Assembly (NCBI GenBank): GCA_015660615.1 | Contig: DQKQ01000288.1 | Location: 1-6,736, forward strand | From: Flavobacteriales bacterium | Lineage (GTDB): Bacteria; Bacteroidota; Bacteroidia; Flavobacteriales_D; Sanyastnellaceae | DNA: 6,736 bases | Direction of reading: 5' to 3' | Shown: in pieces, positions 1 to 4,169 of the stretch | How positions within the stretch are numbered: the first letter of the stretch is position 1 | Layout of the letters: each line of letters starts with the position of its first letter | Notes under the pieces: generated by a model | Database searches by the model: none | Told to the model about the DNA's origin: nothing | The model's input: the letters and a program-made list of their open reading frames with translations, nothing else | Made by a program: the position numbers and the translations under genes

Positions 1-76
1 AGTATAGTTGTATAGCGACATGACAAAAGATGTTAACTCCTATCATCATAAACATCATTAGCCACCCCGCTATCAT
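1..76 (-). CDS. Small membrane protein, partial (runs off window start)
   Basis: An open frame begins with ATG at 76 and stays open to the window edge, giving at least 25 residues. The visible part is very hydrophobic and methionine-rich (begins MIAGWLMMFMMIGV), as expected for an N-terminal transmembrane helix. Its ATG shares one base with the TAA of the upstream gene (TAATG), a typical termination-reinitiation junction, and there is no strong ribosome binding site of its own, so translation is probably coupled. The C-terminus is outside the window and no function can be assigned. Confidence 0.5.
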   Translation of the reverse strand, partial: MIAGWLMMFMMIGVNIFCHVAIQLY

Positions 77-306
77 TAGTTACTACCCCTTATAAAAGCG
101 GGATAGTCTTCATCTGGTATAGTTCTAGCTAACCATCGAGGGGCTGGTTCGTTTTTGTATAGTTTTAGTACACGTTTTAATGCCCCAAGTAATTCGGCAG
201 CGTGTTTATCATCTTCATAAGTGTTACAAAACTCAATAGATTTCTCTAGCGATTTGATCACTACATGACTTACTTGGGTTCCATCTATCTCTAGTGCTAA
301 TTTCAT
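76..306 (-). CDS. Conserved small phage protein, unknown function
   Basis: A 76-residue soluble protein. It opens with a short strand (MKLALEIDGTQ) followed by a predicted helix-rich region containing ELLGALKRVLKLY. This general layout, a short N-terminal strand and then helices ending in a 'LLxALkxVLkyY' segment, recurs in small hypothetical proteins of many tailed phages, but I know no function for it. The ATG overlaps the TGA of the upstream gene by four bases (ATGA), so translation is probably coupled. The weak purine tract upstream (GGAAAAAATAAGAA) supports this start. It sits near the end of the leftward operon. Confidence 0.7.
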   Translation of the reverse strand: MKLALEIDGTQVSHVVIKSLEKSIEFCNTYEDDKHAAELLGALKRVLKLYKNEPAPRWLARTIPDEDYPAFIRGSN

Positions 307-551
307 TTCTTATTTTTTCCATAAGGGGTTATAGTTTTAACCCCATCTTCCCACCATGCATCTTCATGTTCTGTGGAGAAGCTCTCACCAAGACCACTCA
401 TGTAAAATGACTCAGGTATTACTTTAAATTCTGTAATCTCTTCACCCTCTGCTTCCATTAGACAATCCTGGATACCTTCCTGTACCCAGTCTGTATTGAA
501 GCCATCCTGATCTAGTAGTTTAAGTTTTAGTTTGATTGTTACGTCTCTCAT
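303..551 (-). CDS. Conserved small acidic phage protein, unknown function
   Basis: An 82-residue protein starting MRDVTIKLKLKLLDQ. The open frame continues further upstream, but the ATG at 551 is preferred: it is preceded by AAGGAGTACGAGGAAT, and the upstream extension is low-quality sequence inside the preceding gene. The layout is a beta strand (VTIKLKLKLL), a helix around residues 19-32 (TDWVQEGIQDCL), then a strand (EEITEFKVI) and an acidic tail rich in Trp, Glu and Asp. 'DWVxEgIqdcLxxxEGEEItxFkV' resembles small hypothetical proteins of aquatic phages. It overlaps the upstream gene by 32 nt and the downstream gene by 4 nt. Function unknown. Confidence 0.7.
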   Translation of the reverse strand: MRDVTIKLKLKLLDQDGFNTDWVQEGIQDCLMEAEGEEITEFKVIPESFYMSGLGESFSTEHEDAWWEDGVKTITPYGKNKK

Positions 552-738
552 ATTCCTCGTACTCCTTCCATAACCACTCCTCTTCATCAAATTCGTAGTA
601 TGCTCCGGTTTCAACAAAATCAATATACAGATCCTCCTCGTAGAGGTCTACAAATTCATCGTATGTAAGTAGATTTTCTAGTGTAGCTTCTGCTAACTGT
701 CCAGGATTCTCTAAGTTTGTTAACAAATTCTTGGTCAT
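520..738 (-). CDS. Small, highly acidic protein, unknown function
   Basis: A 72-residue protein beginning MTKNLLTNLEN. Asp, Glu and aromatic residues dominate the second half (for example YYEFDEEEWLWKEYEEYE), giving a strongly negative charge, a composition seen in some DNA-mimic or host-takeover phage proteins; that role is speculation here. Two upstream in-frame starts exist (789 and 774), but those extend deeper into the neighbouring gene and look non-coding. Even with the 738 start it overlaps the 656-907 gene by 83 nt in another frame, so one of the two may be wrong. The coherent residue pattern favours this frame in the shared part. Confidence 0.62.
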   Translation of the reverse strand: MTKNLLTNLENPGQLAEATLENLLTYDEFVDLYEEDLYIDFVETGAYYEFDEEEWLWKEYEEYERRNNQTKT

Positions 739-907
739 AAATTTCCATTCCAATAGTGTGGATGAGCTTACCATTTTCGTAAAGTACACATCCGTAGTAA
801 TCTCCTAAAGGGGTTTTATTTTTCCTCACGTAGACGCTTCGAATCGGGTGTATCCACCAACTGACCCTCTGTCGTCCAGTATCTAGCAATCTTTTTAGCC
901 ATTTCAT
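656..907 (-). CDS. Small protein, unknown function, overlaps both neighbours
   Basis: An 83-residue open frame starting MKWLKRLL, preceded closely by AAGGAGCT. The middle (about residues 25-72) looks protein-like: alternating strands (SVYVRKN, YYGCVLYENGKLIHTI) followed by a helix ending LRESW. The first 26 residues and the last 12 fall inside the neighbouring genes and look less natural, so the real protein may start later, for example at the GTG at 829. 'GKLIH...Y...KLRESW' echoes 'GVLIH...Y...KIARYW' in the next gene upstream, suggesting the two are distant tandem paralogues. Overlaps of 92 and 83 nt are unusually long. Confidence 0.5.
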   Translation of the reverse strand: MKWLKRLLDTGRQRVSWWIHPIRSVYVRKNKTPLGDYYGCVLYENGKLIHTIGMEIYDQEFVNKLRESWTVSRSYTRKSTYIR

Positions 908-1034
908 AGCTCCTTTTCTCCATTAGTTCGTGTATTAAAACACCCTGTCTTAAGAGCTTGATACGTGTGAATGTATCTGGCCCTTGCATACTTTCATTGT
1001 TTGCTTCGGTTTTGAGTATTGCTTCTCTACACAC
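816..1034 (-). CDS. Small protein, unknown function (GTG start)
   Basis: A 72-residue protein with a GTG start; AAGGAG lies 8 nt upstream, and the start overlaps the stop of the MazG-like gene by 8 nt. Residues 24-60 suggest a compact strand-strand-helix-strand fold (TRIKLLRQGVLIHELMEK, then a helix ending KKIARYW, then TEGQLVDT). Small phage proteins with a 'GxLIHxx...Y..AkxIAxYwtxxGqLV' pattern are familiar to me only as hypotheticals. A second AAGGAG with ATG inside the gene (start 895, 26 codons before the stop) could give a short internal product, but the uninterrupted fold argues for the full-length protein. No function assigned. Confidence 0.6.
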   Translation of the reverse strand: MCREAILKTEANNESMQGPDTFTRIKLLRQGVLIHELMEKRSYEMAKKIARYWTTEGQLVDTPDSKRLREEK

Positions 1035-1419
1035 TCATAGCTCCTTGCTTAATCATAAGCTGTGCTATGTTAGGGTGGAAATACCCATGACCTTTCATTA
1101 CTTTACCCATCTCATCAAAGATAGGTTGTCCATTGTTGTCTAGTTTACTCATATTGCTATCATGTACTTCTTCAAATACTTCATCAATATCTATGCCAAA
1201 AGCTGCGGCAGCTCCATAAACAACGTAAAGAATATCAGCCAGTGCATCTGCTGTTTCTACTATGTCATCATTTATTAGAGCTTCCCTCAGTTCACTTAGT
1301 TCCTCTTCTATAAGAGCTAGGCGTAGCGTGATAGTGCTAAGTTTGGCTATCTTTGGTACTGGTTTGACTTCTTGGTTAAAGATAGTCATAAATTGTTTTA
1401 CTTTTTCATAGTTAGTCAT
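1027..1419 (-). CDS. MazG-like / phosphoribosyl-ATP pyrophosphohydrolase-like protein
   Basis: A 130-residue member of the all-alpha NTP pyrophosphohydrolase superfamily (MazG / HisE / dUTPase-2-like). These enzymes hydrolyse nucleoside triphosphates, or related substrates, to the monophosphate plus pyrophosphate using Mg2+ held by acidic residues. The metal-site motifs are visible: ExxE at E40-E43 (within IEEELSEL) and ExxD at E55-D58 followed by D62 (ETADALADILYVVYG). A typical C-terminal extension follows, with the NMSKL motif at 89-93 and a final PIFDEMGKVMKGHGY segment. This long form is common in phages. It overlaps the upstream, second MazG-like gene by 8 nt, so the two are probably translated together. 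The exact substrate (dNTP, ppGpp, oxidised nucleotide) cannot be told from sequence. Confidence 0.88.
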   Translation of the reverse strand: MTNYEKVKQFMTIFNQEVKPVPKIAKLSTITLRLALIEEELSELREALINDDIVETADALADILYVVYGAAAAFGIDIDEVFEEVHDSNMSKLDNNGQPIFDEMGKVMKGHGYFHPNIAQLMIKQGAMSV

Positions 1420-1672
1420 AAAGACTGCTCCATTGTTTTAATTTGGCTTTTTTTACTTCAATGCGTTTATCTACTTCTTCAAACGTCATCACATTGTGTA
1501 CTTGCATTAAATCTATTAAACATTGTACATCACCAACCTCTTCAATTAAAGCGGTTACTCTCTGTGGGTCTAGCCCATGTCTTTGTATTTTCATACACGC
1601 TTGTACCAGTTCTCCACATTCTTCAGCCATTAAAGTCATTAACTCATCATGATGCTGTTCTAACCTCACCAT
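1412..1672 (-). CDS. Short MazG-like nucleotide pyrophosphohydrolase
   Basis: An 86-residue single-domain member of the MazG-like all-alpha pyrophosphohydrolase superfamily. The signature is complete: EExxE at 17-21 (AEECGEL) and EExxD at 44-48 (EEVGDVQCLIDLM), which together form the Mg2+-binding site of the four-helix bundle. The length is close to a single MazG repeat, shorter than the ~100-130 residues of many relatives, so it would work as a homodimer or tetramer. An AGGAGG lies about 10 nt before the ATG. It overlaps bS21 upstream by 26 nt and the longer MazG-like gene downstream by 8 nt. Phage MazG proteins are thought to alter host nucleotide or alarmone pools; which one here is unknown. 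Confidence 0.88.
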   Translation of the reverse strand: MVRLEQHHDELMTLMAEECGELVQACMKIQRHGLDPQRVTALIEEVGDVQCLIDLMQVHNVMTFEEVDKRIEVKKAKLKQWSSLYD

Positions 1673-1856
1673 CCTGTTTCTGCCTCCTGCGTTCTCTAAC
1701 TACTGCTGCTCTTTTATTACGATTAACTTTAGTGGATTTCTTCTCGAAATACTGTCTATCTCTATGATCCATTAAAATACCGCTATCAGTGACTTTTCGT
1801 TTAAATACACGAATAGCCGCATCAATGTTATTGTTTCTTACTACTACCTTTGGCAT
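1647..1856 (-). CDS. rpsU: Ribosomal protein bS21 (phage-encoded)
   Basis: A 69-residue protein clearly of the bS21 family: MPKVVVRNN at the N-terminus, the helix AIRVFKRKVTDSGIL, the conserved 'RxRqyFEKkStKvnRnKRAA' region (about residues 32-51), and a basic C-terminal tail. Length matches the bacterial protein (about 70 residues). bS21 binds the 30S subunit near the anti-Shine-Dalgarno end of 16S rRNA and helps initiation; aquatic phages often carry their own copy, presumably to favour phage mRNAs. The start is supported by GAGGAAGGA just upstream of ATG. It overlaps the upstream basic-protein gene by 29 nt and the downstream MazG gene by 26 nt. The C-terminus (QDGEVRTAS) departs from the usual Arg-rich end. 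Confidence 0.93.
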   Translation of the reverse strand: MPKVVVRNNNIDAAIRVFKRKVTDSGILMDHRDRQYFEKKSTKVNRNKRAAVVRERRRQKQDGEVRTAS

Positions 1857-2103
1857 TCTTTTCCTTCCTCTTTCTTGCCTTAGCTAGTAAAATCAAATAA
1901 TCGGTGTGAGTCTTATCGTTGCCTGCTTTATCAACGATCTTCATCTTACCTGAACTATGATCAAGTAGCTTTGTTTTTTTCCCCAGTTCGTGGGCTTTGA
2001 GTTGTCTGATCATTTTTGCTATGCCAGAACCCAAACCGTTCCCACCATGTGGGTGGCCTTCGCGTCCCAGACTTTTCCTTGAAGTTCTTCTTCGTTTCGT
2101 CAT
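1828..2103 (-). CDS. Basic protein, unknown function
   Basis: A 91-residue strongly basic protein beginning MTKRRRTSRKSLG. It has a Gly/His-rich stretch (HPHGGNGLGSG, about residues 17-27), a helix (IAKMIRQLKAHELGKK), a strand-turn-strand region (LLDHSSGKMKIVDKAG) and a lysine-rich C-terminal helix (LLAKARKRKEKN). Composition suggests nucleic-acid or ribosome binding, but no family is recognised. The frame is open 19 codons further upstream to 2160; the ATG at 2103 is preferred because AAGGGG lies 10 nt before it and it avoids overlap with the HTH gene. Its stop lies 29 nt inside bS21, so the two are probably translated together. Confidence 0.62.
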   Translation of the reverse strand: MTKRRRTSRKSLGREGHPHGGNGLGSGIAKMIRQLKAHELGKKTKLLDHSSGKMKIVDKAGNDKTHTDYLILLAKARKRKEKNAKGSSKKQ

Positions 2104-2132
2104 TTTTTGGTTGCCCCTTAAAAAACTGTTCG

Positions 2133-2306
2133 TTAAATCTGTGCTTGTCCAAATGTCCATCCTCTTTGTCGAAGGTATGAAACCTGTTTATAAATAGAAT
2201 TTTCTGTGCGACCTGGAAGCAATGCTACTAAGTCCTCTAGTGCTAAGACTCCGTAATACCGTTTCAGCGTTTGTTTCTCTTTCACTGTCCATGGTCTTTT
2301 TTTCAT
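2133..2306 (-). CDS. Small Myb/SANT-like HTH DNA-binding protein
   Basis: A 57-residue protein, MKKRPWTVKEKQTLKRYYG..., too short to stand out by length. The order of elements fits a single three-helix Myb/SANT-type HTH, as in GcrA-like or small phage regulators: W6 and the 'WTxkEkxxLkryYg' first helix, a second helix (LALEDLVALL), then 'LPGRTENSIYKQVSYLRQRGW' split over residues 30-50, where 'LPGRTxxsI' is the usual turn into the recognition helix. It is the first gene of the leftward operon, directly behind a near-consensus promoter, and faces a divergent promoter, so it is well placed to act as a regulator of this switch region (inference). No Shine-Dalgarno precedes the ATG; the predicted transcript start is only about 3 nt upstream. 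Confidence 0.75.
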   Translation of the reverse strand: MKKRPWTVKEKQTLKRYYGVLALEDLVALLPGRTENSIYKQVSYLRQRGWTFGQAQI

Positions 2307-2315
2307 TATGTGTAT

Positions 2316-2344
2316 ATTTTATAATAATTCACCTGTCTTGTCAA
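2316..2344 (-). promoter_or_regulatory. Sigma70 promoter of the leftward operon
   Basis: On the minus strand TTGACA (2344-2339) is followed after exactly 17 nt by TAAAAT (2321-2316), a perfect -35 and a 5-of-6 -10 box. The predicted transcription start, about 7 nt after the -10 box, falls near 2309, only about three bases before the ATG of the HTH gene, so the transcript is likely leaderless or nearly so. Confidence 0.85.
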
Positions 2345-2345
2345 G

Positions 2346-2380
2346 AAATTATTTTGGGATGGCTAGTATAAAATTATTTT
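2346..2380. repeat. Direct repeat AAATTATTTT in the divergent promoter region
   Basis: The 10-mer AAATTATTTT occurs at 2346-2355 and again at 2371-2380, 25 bp start to start, between the two divergent promoters. The spacing is close to two and a half DNA turns. It could be a pair of operator half-sites for a regulator such as the neighbouring HTH protein, but the sequence is AT-only and chance is a real alternative. Confidence 0.3.
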
Positions 2381-2401
2381 AAGTCCAGGTTAAAAATTTT
2401 G

Positions 2402-2430
2402 TTGACGGCGCGCTTAAAATTGCGTATAAT
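2402..2430 (+). promoter_or_regulatory. Consensus sigma70 promoter for the 76-aa gene and large RNA
   Basis: TTGACG (2402-2407), a 17-nt spacer and TATAAT (2425-2430) form a near-perfect sigma70 promoter. The predicted start near 2437 gives a leader of about 20 nt before the ATG at 2458. No terminator is seen before 3341, so the same transcript would include the long non-coding structured region. Confidence 0.88.
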
Positions 2431-2457
2431 GGTTTTAATTTCTGGGAGACAACGATT

Positions 2458-2688
2458 ATGAATAAACAACAATTCGAAATGCTTATGATATACTCAGGTA
2501 TGTTGCAAGATGGAGTAAGTAGTGAAGGTGCTATTGCATATATTATGTTAATGAACGATTATGCTACTACAGATATTGCTTGGTTAATCAAAAAAGTTGG
2601 AGCTTCTAAAAAGAGTTCACTCTATAAGGATGCTCAGCACAAAATAGACAGAGCACAAAGAATAGATAAGATATTATTAGGTACTTAA
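2458..2688 (+). CDS. Small protein of unknown function, leader gene of the large RNA
   Basis: A 76-residue mostly helical protein (MNKQQFEMLMIYSGMLQ...). Residues about 1-33 form an amphipathic, Met-rich segment (AIAYIMLMNDY); the C-terminal half (TTDIAWLIKKVGASKKSSLYKDAQHKI, split here over residues 37-63) is basic and could be an HTH or RNA-binding helix pair, but no family is recognised. GGGAGA lies 10 nt before the ATG and a consensus promoter 28 nt before. Its stop codon sits inside the stem of a long hairpin that opens the following structured RNA, so gene and RNA are probably one transcription unit. A protein partner for the RNA is possible but unproven. Confidence 0.72.
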   Translation: MNKQQFEMLMIYSGMLQDGVSSEGAIAYIMLMNDYATTDIAWLIKKVGASKKSSLYKDAQHKIDRAQRIDKILLGT

Positions 2689-2723
2689 AACCCTGTTCTT
2701 CGGAACTTGGTTATATTAAGTAC
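2681..2723 (+). promoter_or_regulatory. Long UUCG-capped hairpin over the stop codon
   Basis: GTACTTAA (2681-2688) pairs perfectly with TTAAGTAC (2716-2723), AACC (2689-2692) with GGTT (2709-2712), and GTTC/GAAC close a cUUCGg tetraloop (2695-2706). The stop codon TAA of the preceding gene is part of the outer stem. There is no U tract after it, so it is not an intrinsic terminator; it may be the 5' boundary helix of the large RNA, a processing site, or protection of the mRNA 3' end. Confidence 0.75.
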
Positions 2724-3337
2724 TAGGTTGAGGGAGGAATAACGCTAACTTGAGCTTCGGCCAATATAGAAGATGTTCACCTCCCACTCACCGAAACTCT
2801 TAGGTAGATGAAAGCGTGGGAATAAACTGTAAAAGGAATACTTCAAGTGGGGCTTAATCATTCGGTACCGATGAATAATTCTTCCTTTACTGCCCACTAT
2901 GCAATCTAATGAGGACTCAGCAAGACTTTTCCCTGAGTATAAACAATGTACAGTCCGTGTGGGACTAGCTTACACACGTAACTAAACGCTAGAATCTAAC
3001 CGAGAGGCACATTTGCTACGGTTATTGGCGGTGGCCCAACAGCAGCCTCCAGCCCTCGTACTCATTCTTTCCTAGGGTGAAGATGATAGGGTTAAAATCG
3101 TCCAACTCCTGTCGGGGGGACGTTAAAGAACAGCGACAGGTATTCTTGGGAGTAATAGACATCTCCTTGGTATTTCTGATTTTACCCATCTGGTTAGTTC
3201 ATGCGAACTAGGGCAAAAAAAATCAGTAGTGATGAAAAACACTAAAGCACTATTAAAGAAGAGCTGAAATACATCCGTGTTGGAACACGCGCTAGAAGGA
3301 TCACTTGCCTTCAGTTCCACACCTCGCTAAATAGCAA

Positions 3338-3378
3338 AGATTCCCCTAATGGTCACGAGCTGTTAGGGGAATTTTCTA
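3338..3378 (+). terminator. Intrinsic terminator of the large RNA
   Basis: TTCCCCTAA (3341-3349) pairs perfectly with TTAGGGGAA (3363-3371) around a 13-nt loop, and the stem can be extended by AGA/TTT on its outer side. It is followed directly by TTTTCTATT. This is a clear rho-independent terminator separating the structured RNA from the promoter 19 nt downstream. Confidence 0.92.
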
Positions 3379-3396
3379 TTCATCTAAAAAAATTTC

Positions 3397-3425
3397 TTGA
3401 CTTTTTATCTCTACAGTTGTATAAT
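3397..3425 (+). promoter_or_regulatory. Sigma70 promoter of the rightward operon
   Basis: TTGACT (3397-3402), a 17-nt spacer and TATAAT (3420-3425). It directly follows the terminator and precedes the 44-aa gene by about 26 nt of predicted leader. As no other convincing promoter or terminator is visible downstream, it may serve the tmRNA, hsp20 and the monooxygenase-like gene as well. Confidence 0.87.
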
Positions 3426-3457
3426 AATATTTCTGAAAACTGGAAAAAGGAGATGTT

Positions 3458-3592
3458 ATGTTTGATATATTATTCGTGCTAGTTGTTATAGGATGTGGAA
3501 TCTCTAGCTACGCACTAGGTAGAAAAACTGGCATCATGGCAACAGTAGGCTACCTCATAGAAGAAGAAATCATTGAGGTGGATGACGTATAA
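3458..3592 (+). CDS. Small single-span membrane protein
   Basis: A 44-residue protein: MFDILFVLVVIGCGISSYALG gives one N-terminal transmembrane helix (about residues 3-20), followed by a short basic segment (GRKTG), then GYLIEEEIIEV and an acidic end (DDV). AAAAAGGAGA lies 4 nt before the ATG; an alternative ATG at 3453 is out of frame. Small phage proteins with one membrane span, a glycine-rich face and a 'YLxexxiIxxd' tail are common in aquatic and T4-like phages, all without known function. The charge pattern suggests the tail faces the cytoplasm. First gene after the promoter. Confidence 0.75.
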   Translation: MFDILFVLVVIGCGISSYALGRKTGIMATVGYLIEEEIIEVDDV

Positions 3593-3612
3593 CAATTAAA
3601 AGGAAAGTAGTA

Positions 3613-3807
3613 ATGTCACCATTATTAAAAGCATTAATACAAAAACTAACAGGGGATATAGCGGTAGCTAAGGCTAATATCCAGGTCTACCAAGACCACC
3701 CTGCAGGAATCGGAGAACATCCCGACTTGGTAGCTGCTATAGAGTCCCAAGTGGCGCTCATAGCAGCAGCAGACGAAAAAATTCAAGTAATAAATAAATA
3801 TTTTTGA
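3613..3807 (+). CDS. Conserved small phage protein (GIGEHPD motif), unknown function
   Basis: A 64-residue helical protein. Residues 10-28 (QKLTGDIAVAKANIQVYQ) and 39-64 form two heptad-like helices joined by the loop HPAGIGEHPD at 29-38. The same pattern, a helix with 'DIAxAxANIxVYxxNPxGIGEHPDxxxAI' and a second helix ending in 'NKxF', occurs in many T4-like cyanophage and pelagiphage hypothetical proteins as I recall; no function is known. The expected shape is a helical hairpin that may pack as a coiled coil. AAAAGGAAAG precedes the ATG, and the gene lies 20 nt behind the membrane peptide. Its stop is directly followed by the tmRNA acceptor region. Confidence 0.82.
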   Translation: MSPLLKALIQKLTGDIAVAKANIQVYQDHPAGIGEHPDLVAAIESQVALIAAADEKIQVINKYF

Positions 3808-3814
3808 ATTCAAT

Positions 3815-3869
3815 GATAGATAGTATAATACTAGTGTGGACTCGGGTGCAAATCCCGACACCTCCACCA
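3815..3869 (+). ncRNA. tmRNA acceptor piece
   Basis: This is the predicted mature acceptor RNA of the two-piece tmRNA: the P2 3' strand, the T arm and the CCA end, with CCA encoded in the DNA. Its 5' end is uncertain because the P2 pairing reaches back to 3819 or 3815. A TATAAT at 3824-3829 lies in the internal loop of that helix, so transcription most likely enters from upstream. Confidence 0.85.
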
Positions 3870-3880
3870 ACCTAATTCTT

Positions 3881-4087
3881 ATGATAGCGTGCATTTGTAG
3901 AAACATAAGTGAGAGCGACTACCATGACTTGAAATCGTTACTAAAACGACTAGAGCAAGAAGATGTACAATGCAGTAAGTGCATCAACTACTACAGGGGG
4001 GTGATCCAGATTCGACAGGCTAGGAAAGGCTATCAGGAGAATAGTGCGGAAGCTACTTTACAGCAACAAAACAACTGCAAACGATGA
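3881..4087 (+). CDS. Bfd-like [2Fe-2S] ORF inside the tmRNA intervening segment
   Basis: A 68-codon ORF starts 12 nt after the tmRNA CCA and reads MIACICRNISESDY... with Cys at 4, 6, 31 and 34 (CxC ... CSKC). This matches the start and cysteine pattern of bacterioferritin-associated ferredoxin, which holds a [2Fe-2S] cluster and helps release iron from bacterioferritin. E. coli Bfd has the same CxC at 4/6 and CxxC at 39/42, so the middle is eight residues shorter here; total length is similar (64 versus 68). The last 30 residues (from about RGVIQIRQ) are read through the tmRNA 5' half and stop inside the tag region in another frame. There is no Shine-Dalgarno before the ATG. Either a real overlapping gene, a decayed insert, or chance; the motif match favours the first two. 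Confidence 0.5.
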   Translation: MIACICRNISESDYHDLKSLLKRLEQEDVQCSKCINYYRGVIQIRQARKGYQENSAEATLQQQNNCKR

Positions 4088-4109
4088 AGTGTTTGCGTTA
4101 GCCGCATAA
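4077..4109 (+). other. tmRNA tag reading frame (ANDEVFALAA, stop)
   Basis: GCA at 4077 is the likely resume codon; the frame gives ANDEVFALAA and TAA. With the alanine carried by tmRNA the tag would be AANDEVFALAA. The LAA end is the ClpXP/ClpAP degron. The stop codon lies in the loop of a stem (4097-4102 with 4110-4115), as in classical tmRNA helix 5. Confidence 0.93.
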
Positions 4110-4169
4110 GCTAACTGAGGGTGGCTACTTCCCTTATCACCTAAAAGTAGCGTTTTTATAAACCAGTCA

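Larger units (their letters stand above)
2681..3378 (+). ncRNA. Large structured non-coding RNA (GOLLD/ROOL-like candidate)
   Basis: About 690 nt without a credible gene but dense in complementary segments. Helices seen: 2732-2737/2780-2785; UUCG-capped 2750-2764; 2829-2838/2882-2890; 2915-2920/2933-2938; 2952-2956/2962-2966; 2997-3002/3019-3024; 3108-3114/3134-3140; 3176-3183/3219-3226 with inner 3195-3200/3205-3210; 3276-3280/3285-3289; 3295-3299/3308-3312. Three sets interleave as pseudoknots: AGTGGG 2846-2851 with CCCACT 2893-2898; loop GTGTG 2957-2961 with CACAC 2973-2977; CGTCC 3099-3103 with GGACG 3118-3122. A promoter lies upstream and an intrinsic terminator closes it. Giant phage RNAs (GOLLD, ROOL) have this size and setting, often by tRNA genes; here a tmRNA is nearby. 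I cannot confirm membership by eye; it may be a new class. The true 5' end is uncertain. Confidence 0.72.

Noticed and set aside
1372..1767. Rightward open frames over the MazG and bS21 genes (also 958-1143, 1443-1652, 1997-2197)
   Set aside because: They are antisense to well-supported genes and have the Leu/Ser/Cys-rich composition of shadows.
1961..2152. Alternative frame (TTG start) over the basic protein gene
   Set aside because: It overlaps the HTH gene, has a poor start and breaks off; the 1828-2103 frame has a ribosome binding site and joins bS21.
2189..2196. TATAAATA, like a T4 late promoter, on the plus strand
   Set aside because: It lies inside the HTH gene on the other strand, far from any rightward gene, and the window has no second clear example.
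3123..3320. Leftward 65-codon open frame in the structured RNA
   Set aside because: It has no ribosome binding site, runs antisense to strong helices and lacks protein-like composition.
2690..3340. Group I or group II intron, or RNase P RNA
   Set aside because: I could not find the P7/R core, a domain V hairpin, or the GAGGAAAGTCC and ACAGAAA blocks of RNase P; no split gene flanks it.
3824..3829. TATAAT as a tmRNA promoter
   Set aside because: The matching -35 position (3801-3806) reads TTTTTG, and the start would fall inside the P2 helix, cutting off paired bases. It fits better as an internal loop.
3838..3869. 3' part of an ordinary tRNA
   Set aside because: No D arm or anticodon arm precedes it; GGAC before the T stem and the matching GGGGGTG downstream identify it as tmRNA.
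3646..3906. Leftward 86-codon open frame over the GIGEHPD gene and tmRNA acceptor piece
   Set aside because: Antisense to a conserved protein and to the T arm; no ribosome binding site.
3836..4087. The GTG-started upstream part of the Bfd-like frame (from 3836)
   Set aside because: Its first 15 codons are the tmRNA T arm and acceptor strand; only the part from the ATG at 3881 has protein-like sequence.
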